Shown in pieces: positions 50,583 to 60,200 of a stretch of 61,523 nt of DNA. The translations under genes and the position numbers were made by a program. The stretch covers positions 1-61,523 of the forward strand of contig CAYZXT010000013.1 in the NCBI GenBank assembly GCA_964482515.1, given 5' to 3'. The stretch comes from CAYZXT01 sp964482515 (lineage in GTDB: Bacteria; Elusimicrobiota; Elusimicrobia; FEN-1173). The first letter of the stretch is position 1, and each line of letters begins with the position of its first letter. The notes beneath the pieces were generated by a model. The model worked only from the letters and a program-made list of their open reading frames with translations, did not search any database and was not told where the DNA came from.

Positions 50583-51201
50583 ACCGTCAAGAGGCACGCC
50601 GGGGGATCGTAGAGGGTGGGAAAAACCCAACTTTCGTTAATTAACCAGTTGTTAATTGCGTCTAAAGTCCGGAGCCATTTAAGACGGGAAGCCCCTTCGG
50701 CCCACAAGCTGAAGGGGCTTTTTTATGTGGGACAATGGTTTTTGTCCTTCAATTCGCAGTTCTGAAGTATCAGCCTCGAAACCTGCTCTTTTACCTGGGG
50801 AGCACCAGCAGTTTCTTGCCGGACTCCGCCGGCGCGGATTCCTTTTCTGGCGCAAGATCGCGACCCCATTTTGATGTCGCTGCGAAAATTCCCGCGCTTG
50901 GTCTGGTCCGCATCCTTTGAGGCAAAGGGGACAATTTCTCAGCCATAAGAACTGATTTGGTATGACTTTTCAGCCTATTTCTCACAAGTCGGCATGCGGA
51001 TGGCTGTGGGGATTCGGCGGCTGAGGGATGGTTTTGGCCCTATCGTTTCGATTTGTAAAATAGAGGTATTTTGAGTTTTGCGACTCATAATTTAGGAAAA
51101 TTTACCAATAATTTTCAATTTCGTAAGGCGGCAAGCAAAGATTGGGGGATACACTTTGATTTAAGGTATTGATTTAGTTGCTGAGGTGACAACCTGGCCT
51201 C
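50583..51201. other. Non-coding gap with right boundary and giant-gene leader
   Basis: About 620 bases. 50670-50741 is the right boundary repeat. The stretch from 50650 (TTGTTAATTG then ..GGAGCC) recalls a decayed tRNA-Asn 3' end. From 50750 to 51180 no credible gene is seen; the sequence grows AT-rich. GAGGTGA at 51183-51189 is the only candidate ribosome binding site for the giant gene, 12 bases from its ATG. No clear -35/-10 pair was found. Confidence 0.6.
50670..50741. repeat. Right boundary repeat of the element, with terminator hairpin
   Basis: Counterpart of 39759-39830 (56 of 72 identical, no gaps). The hairpin AAGCCCCTTC/GAAGGGGCTT plus T-run (50688-50723) is kept. The tRNA half itself is missing. 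The 22% divergence shows that this is not a fresh duplication but two related host-type sequences joined by integration. Confidence 0.75.
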
Positions 51202-54200
51202 ATGAATAAATCGACCACGAGTAACTTTCGAATATTTTTCGATAGGCGGGGCCCCAAAAGGCTTCTCGCGCTTTGTCTTAGTGTCGTCGTTTTTTATTCA
51301 AATGTCGTGGCGGTCCATGCGGCCGAATCGAACTTCTGGGCCGATCGAAAAGCGGTGGCCCGGAAGACAAAACAAGATTCATCTCTATCTGAAACTCTTC
51401 CTTCCCTGGGCCTCTCCGCCGACCAACAAGCGCGCTCCGGTCTTTCCTCTGAGCAAAATCAGCTTCTGGCCCAATTGCCTAAGGCGTCTCAACTGGATTT
51501 AGGCGTGGCCGGGGACGTGGCCATTCATTCGGCTCTCGGAACAACACCCGCCCCTAACGTTTCTCTCAAACAAGTTTCTTCCTCAACCGCTGCATCCCCA
51601 TCACGCTCCAAAGAATCTGCCGCCTGGATCTCCAGCCTGATTCTGCCCTACGGTTCCATTCGGGATATCCATCTGTCAAAATCCGCCAACGCGCCGGTGG
51701 TCATTCACATCCAAGACGCCCATGGCATCGAAGAGGCCCAAAAAAATATAGGCAACATGATCCAGGGGCTGCGGGAAATGCGGGGAATCAACTTGGTGGG
51801 GTTGGAGGGGGCCAACGGCGGTTTCACCATTGAGCCCTATAGGGACTTTCCGGACGCCAATATCACCAAAGACATTGCGGAATATCTGCTCAAGGAAGGC
51901 TACATCGGCGGCCCGGAATTTGTGGGATTCACCGCTCCCGAACCCCCTCTCCTCTGGGGTGTGGAAAACCTTTCGCTGTATGAAAGCGACATCAAGGCCT
52001 TCAAAGATTCTCTCCAACAGAAGCCTGTCCTCCAACCTTTACTCGCCGAATTCAAAAGTTCAGCAGACCGATTAAAGGAAAAAATTTACTCAGCGGAACT
52101 GAAAGAATTTGATCGCCGTTTCAACGGCTATAAAAGCAAGGGCGACGGCCTGGGGGCGTATGTCCGTTATCTCATGGAAACCTACCGGGGGAATAATGGC
52201 CGGTTCACAAACCTCCATCTGCTCGTCGATGCGCTTGATTGGGAAGAATCTCTGGAATTTAAGCAAGTGGAAAGAGATCGCCTCAAGTTGGTCGACGCTT
52301 TGGCAAAAAAACTTCCACAGGATCAATTGTCCCTTTTGGTGAAACAGAGCCTTCAGTATCGTCTGGGCCACATGAGCTATGGAGAATATCACCGCTTCTT
52401 GAGGGCTCTCTGCCAGAAAAATCAAATTTACTTGGAAAATTATGGCCAACTGAATTCCTATATCAATTATGTCCTCTTGGCGGAACAAATAAATCGGAAT
52501 GAACTGCTCGTCGAGCTTTCGCGTATGGAAGAAGAGACACAGAATTCTCTGGCCATGCAACCTGAGCAAAAGCGTCTGGTCGCTATCAATCGATATATCC
52601 TGCTATTGGACAAACTGGCTGACCACAGCATGACCATGCCGGATTGGCTGTATTATGAAAGCCACAGGGACGATGTGCTGAACGTGCCGCGAGAAATGCT
52701 GCACCTCTCTTCTGCCCAAGGCATCTCGGTATCTTTATCCCCAGCCAACGATCTTTCAAAGATCATTCAACCGTTTGAACAATTTTGCCTCTATGCCACC
52801 CAAAGAAACAACGCCTTGGTAGAAAACCTCGTGAGCAAAATGAAGTCCGAAAATACCACCTCGGCCGTGCTTGTGGCCGGCGGCTTCCACACGGATGGCC
52901 TGACGCAAGTCCTCCGCAATAAGGACGTTTCCTTTGTCGTGGTGACGCCTAAAATCGCGGAAGTCCCTAAAGTCGGCCACTATTTGGATATCTTCGCCCG
53001 CGATCCTCTCCCTCTGGAGAAGCTATTCGCCAGCGAGAAGATTTTTATGACCTATCCCTTGAGGTCAGCCTCAAAAGCTGTCTCAGGTTTTGAGGACGAC
53101 TCAAAAACATTGGGCGAAATGGTCCTGGCAGGGCAAGCGGTCCTTCAGATTCATGATGCTGCCCAGGCTAACCAGTTAACCGTAGAGGCGGAACAGCGGC
53201 ATATCGAACATGTGCGGAAGAATGCAGGCAGAGCCGGTATAGAAATAGGCGTAGAGGAGGTTTCCACGCAGCCAGGCTATACCACGGTTGAGTTGGAAGT
53301 TGATGACGGAGAACCCCTTGTGGCCGTGGCCACTGAGGTTGACAGAACAGAGGCGGCTGAAAGGGCAATGAGGAAGAAAGGATTCAACCCGGTTTCCACA
53401 TTGATAGGAAAAAGGGCATTGATCCTCAGCCGTTTGCCTTGGCACAAGCTGAGCCCCAGCAAGATAATGTCACACATCTGGAGAAAAATTAAAGGGAACC
53501 GTCTTGTTGATTTACCCGCTACTGACAGTGTTCAGCCTACGGTGAATCTGGGACCGAAATCGACATCTATCAAACCAGCATCTATCTTAGATCGATTCAT
53601 TAAATGGGTATTGAATAAGTCGGGCCTGAACGAGGATTCTCGCGCCTATAAGACGATCTATGGCATTTATACAGCCGGGATTGCGCCTTATTGGGAAACG
53701 GCGGCATTACCCGTCTTTCTGTCCGTGGCGAAAAGTCTACTTAGCGCGATGTCGTTTATGGATCCCACAGGGACGACTTTCGCTGTATTACTCTTGACCG
53801 GCGTTCTCTTCTCCCTGGCGCATTTTGATCTTTATGACAAATCCACCTACGTAGATGGAAAGTTCAGTTGGAAAGAATTCTTCCTGCGGTTTGGAGTGAG
53901 GATGGCAGGTGGCTCCGCTTTTACCGCGCTTCTTTTATTACCGGGAGGCTTTTATCTCAGTTGGGGGCTTCATGCTTTTCTGAACCTCGGCATTGCGATG
54001 GGGTGGTCTGGCTTTAAATTTCTAAAACCATTTTCAGTTCTAACTCTAGGGGCACGTCTCGGCTCGAGGACCGATAATGATTTGAAGCCGAGCAAATATA
54101 TATACGATCCTCTGATGAGGAGGCCGCTCATCTCGCGAATGAAAACGAAGTACGGATTTATTGGAAAAGAAGATGCCGAATACAGAGTCCTATATGATGA

Positions 54201-57200
54201 AGTTAATGAAGTTTTTCAAAACGTTTTGAAAAGCGCCAGTGACTTGTTAATCGCCAGTGGCAAAATAGAGCAAGCGGAGGGGCTCAGAGAGGCTGATCTT
54301 TTTTTGGCGGACATGAATGGACCGAATGCTTTTGCTGTGATTTATTTTAATTTTGTCGCCGTTAACATAGGGCTCTTCAGAGAATTGCAAGAGAATGGGC
54401 TTCTCACAAAAGACGTTATCGCTTTTATTCTCTCTCATGAAATCACCCATCTGATCCAGTATCGAGAGGACGTTGATGCGGGCCGTGTCCAAGCCGGTCT
54501 CGAATTCACAACCCTTGGAGATCTGCTTAAAAAGAAAACACATGAGGCCATAAACCGCTATGGTAAAGAACAGGACGCAGATGTCAGGGCTGTAGAAATC
54601 GTTAACGCTGCTGGATATAGTGTGAGCGAAATTACAACTTTTTTCGTTATGATCCAACGCGACCAGAACATGCGTTCTCGTTTTTCTGAAATGATCGACG
54701 AACACCCAGTGCCAGAAGAGCGGATTGACTATTTGCAGAGAGTGCGCCGAAGGGGTAATTGGCGCGAGACCCATAATACTCAGCAGTTTTCGGAAGCGGC
54801 GATTCAGGAAATTACCGGACCCAGAAGTCGATTTCGTCAATTGCAAGAAAGAATTGTTGCGGTGACGACTTTCGATAAGCTGCAAGAGGCCATCGCTGAT
54901 GCCCAATCTCCCGAAGAAGTCGAATTTTTGATGACAGGAACCCTAACTCAGGTGTTGCGCAATAGTGCCGGCGAAATTATCAAGGACTCTTTTGGCCAGG
55001 TCGTAACCACAGAAATTATTGAGGATTTTAGAGCTATCATCAAAAGGCTTGTAGATCGTAAGAGTTCAATAATAATACAGAATGGGGTGAAATTGGAAAA
55101 TTCGAAGCTTTGGATGGATAGAACAATACAAATCGAAGAAGAGACAAACATTGAGGAGGTTATGGCTTACTTTCTTTTCAGTTACCTGGCCACGGGGGAG
55201 TTGCCCTCTTTGGAAGATCGTACGGCTGAGGCTGGAGATCTCGCCGCTCTTGCAAACGTTATGGCAAGAATTAAAGGGAATTTCGCATCTCATCAAAAGA
55301 TACGAGATGTATTGGGAGAAAGAGAAAGAACTTTAGAGATGCTGCGGGACCGGCATGTCCTTTTTCTAGGAACTCACCCGTTAGCCGTCATTATGAGAGA
55401 AGTGTTAGCCACCAATCCTACAAGAAGATTTGGCGGGGTGGATTATGAAGAAAAACACATGATGGATATGAGAATGATAGATCTTATGGCTTCAGAAGGA
55501 TTGGATGATTTGCTTTCCATGTTAAAACAGTTGTCATTGTTACAGGAATGGGGTTTCGATCTCGACAAATTGCCGGATGAATTTGGTGGTTATGCTTCTT
55601 CATTGTTTAAGGTTAGGGATGAACTGTTCCAGCTCTTCGTTGATGAACTTGTTCGAAGAATTATTTCTGCCTCAAACGGAAAATCGACAAACGAGCTGAT
55701 AGAGATATTGAATCTTTTAGGCCAGAAGGACAGAGAGCTGCTTGGGGGGAAGATTAAAGGACTGGACTCATTGATTAAAGCGATGACCCAAAAAATCGAA
55801 CACGGGGGGCGATCAGAAAGACAATCTCTTCTCACATATCTTCTTCACAATGAATTCCTACACGGCATCGATGAAGTGACGCATTTTATTTATGATGAGC
55901 TTGTCTTAAATCCAGACTCCGAAGAAATAATTAATGCGTTGGCTTCATCGAAGATTTTGAGATCAGGTGTTTATAATAGACTCGAATCAACTATCAACAG
56001 AAGTAGGCTGGGGTTAGGGGGCGGAAGAATATTATTTTTTGAAGAGCTGCAAAAAGGTGACTTGGAGAAGGTCATTAGGATCTTCAAGCTAACACCTCTT
56101 GAAATATCCCAACTCTACTTAAAAGTTGAGGGTGCGGCGGGTCCAAGGAATGCCAAACAAAAGCTAATCGTACTGAAAAAATACAAATCAGAGGCTGATA
56201 GGGTCAACATAGAACAAGGCGGCCGCAAAGGACTAACTGATGATGAGCTCGACAGCGAACTGCAGGATATCCTTTCCATTGGACAAGCGACTTTATTTGG
56301 ATCAGGGCATGGATTGATCGAAGATGATGTTGAATATATCAAGAGTGAAGTAAGTCAAGCACTAGGAAATGCCGGTATAGATGTAGACGTTTCTGAGATT
56401 AATTTTGAAATCGTCAAGTGGATTCTTTTCTTCGAATATGGCGGTCTGTTGAGGCATGAGGAATTCCGTGAGCTGGCCAGAGCGTTTGTGCAAGATTCTG
56501 GGATTCCTGAAAAGGAGCTGGGAATACTTGCTGCGTTCTTAAACAGTGACTATACGCATCAGCGTCAACGGGACCGTGGAATGCCAACGACGTTTTCACC
56601 TGAAAGAGTCGACAAAGGAGAGGCCGGACGTGAAATGCTGATCGGCTTGGGTGATCCGACAGCGGAAGAACTGATCTTAAATAGAACATTTTATCGGGCT
56701 CAAACTTGGGCGGAATACATTTTTTATTTGAATCTGCTGGTTTATCTCCGAGCAACCGACCAAAACAGTGAACTGCAGCGCGTATTGCATATTGATTCTG
56801 AACAAGGGAACTATCGCATGTTTGCTGGAGAGATTTCTGAAAGTAGCGTTGATAGACCGGCCCAATCAAATATAGGTAACTCTGGCATTTCTGATCTCTT
56901 CAAACAAAATCCCCTATATAAAGAAATGAAGGATAAGCTGAAAAGGATGTTCGAGAGAATATTTAAAAAACTCATATTCGGGTCCCCAAAATATCTAGAC
57001 AGACGAGACCTTCTGGAAGACTCGGAAAAAGAGATTGATCTCTTCTGGTATATTTTGGCTTCCAATAAATCCTTTGACGCGCTGTTGAGCGAAATTTCAA
57101 CCTTTCTGCCCCCTTCTGTTTATAGGAACTATGCGCTGCTTCATTTGCTCGCGAAGTTGATTAACGAGGTGGATCCCTCCTTCAAGATTAAAAACCGCAT

Positions 57201-60200
57201 TGATGTGGATCAAATAAAAAAAATTATTCGAAAACGCCAAAAAGCAGGCGTGGACAATACCCACATTTTCGATGCGATAAATAAAATTTCCCCGCTTTTG
57301 TTATATGACGGCCGAATGGATAGTATTAATACGAGCCTCCTTTCCTATTGGGGGTTGAAGCAAGCGGGAAAGAAGCGATCAGGGATCGGTGGCCGGGATA
57401 TGAGGGATTTTAAAGGCCTTTTCAAATTCGATCAGACAACTCTTCAGATCGGACAAATTGCCGTTCAAGTGAATATGCCTATGTACAGAAGAATAATCAA
57501 TGCTCTCAAAAGTGCCCTCAGGTTATTCTTAGAACGAATAAAACAGCAATATGTTATGCCCCTATTGAAAGTTGCCGTGTTTTCTCTGGCATATATGGCG
57601 CTAAAAGTCTGGTATTTCGCTTTAAAAGCAACCAAAATCCGCTCAAAAAAATATGTTTCTGTGGTCCAGTCATTTTTGGGGCCGCGATATGATTCGGGAG
57701 CTGCGGCAGAGGATATCGATTACGTGCATGTGCAGGTGGAAAACTTCTATAGGGAATCTTTGCTTAGACAGCTCTATGAAAATGTGAAAGTAATGATATT
57801 GATTCGTTGGGCTTATGTCCGTTATAACTGGTACACAAAAGGGAAACCATCCAACGATATTTTTCATTTTGATTACCAAGGAAAACAGACCCAGCTCGAT
57901 ACTTCCATCGCAGATTTGGCTGAATCTGAAATATCAAGCGTGTTGAGCGATCAGGCAACGTCTTTCCAGGATAAGAAAAAATACATAGAAACGGTGTTCG
58001 GACGACAGTCCGCATTGCGTGATAAGTATCTTGAAATTCTGGCTGAATATGAGATCGCGACTCGCCAAGATGATTTGGAACAACTTCTTGAAAATCTTAA
58101 TAGCATTCGGGATCTCTTTGCTAACCGATATTTTACGGATAAATATGGACTGGTGTGTTTTGGAATTGAAAGAGAGATTCATCCAAATCAATATAATTGG
58201 GACGACCAACAATATGCGGGAATGACTGCGGAACAAGTGGGAACGGCTCACTATGGTTTTATCAGGCAAAACGTTCGTTTAGCGCAAAAATACTTCCGAT
58301 CAGGATATACGCGCGATGACATATTGCTGTCAATCTTGGAGGCTGCAAGAACATACGACGAATATATGCTGATCAAACCCTTGCTTTACCAATACAAGGG
58401 TGATGTGCTGAGCAACGAAGATACGACCAGGTCCGTATACTACCAGGACAAGCTGTCCCTCATCCTGCAAGACGCAAGCGCCAAGGATAAGAAAGAATTA
58501 TTGCTTTGGATATTGGGAGTCAAAGGCAAGCCGCTCTTTCTTTCCGAGTGGGAGGTCTTTTTTGGGGTCAATTTCGATCGTCTCAGGAGTGTTTTTGGTC
58601 AAAAACAAGGCGCCCTTTTGAGCTCAACGGCGGGTGGTGTAAGCTTCGAACGCATCGGGCAAAGTGTTAAGAAAGAATTTATCAGGCAGATGTTTGTGGG
58701 ACAAGATGGGATATTGAGCGACGATGCCCTGTTCGAGGAATTCATGAGCGAAGCCTTTGATAGCGTTGTGCCGAATGGAAAACTGCCAAAAAAATCCCTC
58801 AAGACCATCATGAAAGTAATCCTCTCCAAGAGCGACGCGAACCGGAAATTGGAATTCGTCCAAACACTGTCCATCAATATGGCCAAGGCTTTTGAGGGAG
58901 AAAAACAAAATGAAGCGGAGGTCATTGCCAGATCTTTTGAGTCTATGGGTTTGGTGGGAATCAAAATGGCGCAGGTCCTTGCCCACTCTCACGATATTGC
59001 GCTTCCAGCAGAGATTAGGGAGGCTTTAAACAATCTTTCCAGTCGCGCCGATCCTTTGAGTAAGATGGTGGTTTTTGAAACCGTGCAGAACGTTTATCCA
59101 GGAGGCTTTTCGGATCATTTTGAATACATCGGCGAACGCTTGGGCAGCGCTTCTATAAAAATCGTCTATACCGCTAAAAGAAAAGGCGCGGATAGAGAGC
59201 ATGTCTTAAAAGTCAAAAGGCCGGACGTCGATCAGCAAATAAAGGCGGATCTTGAATTTTTACGATCCGTGTTGCAGGAGTTGGAAAATGCTGGATTTCC
59301 AATTCCGGAAGGCATGGCCGAAAGAGTAGCTGGGGCCATTTCGGATGATGCTGATTTTGACCAGGAGTATAGGATTACGCAAGAGTTTGAAAGGCAAGTT
59401 GAAGAAATCAATCGAGATAATTATTACGCATTGAGTGATGGAAGGACGAGAGTGGATTTTGAGGTAGCGAGAATCCATGAGGGCAGCGTCCGGAGAAACG
59501 TCACAATGGAGACGGATTTTGCCGAAGGTATTTCTCTTGATAAGGAACACCTGTTGATTGAGAGCGGAGTTTTGAGCAGACAGGAACTAAAGGAAGTTAA
59601 ACGGATTATTTTTGATTTCCTGATGAAACAGATGTTTCACTATGGATTCTATCTTGCTGATCCGCATGGAGGTAATTTCCATATCGCGAGGGATGGAGAT
59701 AAAATCAAAGTTATCCTCATTGATTCTGGTTCCGCAGAACGCGTTGAAAGGAATCTTGCGAACCAGCAAGCATTACTTGAAGCAATGATATGGTTAAGTA
59801 TTAATCCAGGTAAAGCCATTCCCCAGGAATACCTTTACACTTCTGTTTTCTTTACGAAGGTCGGCTACCTCAGAAGTACTTTGAGCGACCTCGAAATGCT
59901 GCAAGTTATATTCCAATATTTGAAGATTCCTAAACAAATGCCTGATGGAACAGAAGGGACAATGACGCCGCGTGAGTATAGGCAGCAACTTAGAGAAAAA
60001 TTCAGTCAAGAGATGACATTTTCAGAAAAGGCCGGGTACGTGTTGAGGAGTATAACGAGGAGAATAAGGAATGGTCCGAAATCAAAGGTGGATTCTTCTG
60101 ATCAAGGCTCTACCACGGGCGCGCTTGGATTTTGGACCAGACTGGGTATATCAAACCTTCCCTTGATTGGAATTTTTGAGACACTCATTGTTGCAGCCAT

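Larger units (their letters stand above)
39759..50741. mobile_element. Integrated element at tRNA-Asn with type III R-M defence genes
   Basis: About 11 kb between two 72-nt related repeats, next to an intact tRNA-Asn. It carries a large serine recombinase at the tRNA edge, a tyrosine recombinase, a type III restriction-modification operon, small regulators, a sigma-like protein and a non-coding RNA. Nearly all genes point toward the tRNA. No replication, conjugation, capsid or portal gene is seen, so it looks like a defence island or satellite mobilised by site-specific recombination. The exact crossover could lie in the 11 identical bases of the hairpin (AAGCTGAAGGG) or in TATGTGGG. Confidence 0.82.

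Noticed and set aside
39759..50741. Prophage interpretation of the tRNA-Asn element
   Set aside because: No capsid, portal, terminase, tail or lysis genes; only recombinases, R-M and small regulators.
50735..50920. A 61-codon plus-strand frame in the gap before the giant gene
   Set aside because: No ribosome binding site or protein features, and it starts inside the boundary repeat.
54247..54906. A 219-codon minus-strand frame inside the giant gene
   Set aside because: The plus frame encodes the M48-like motifs there; the minus frame has no recognisable content.
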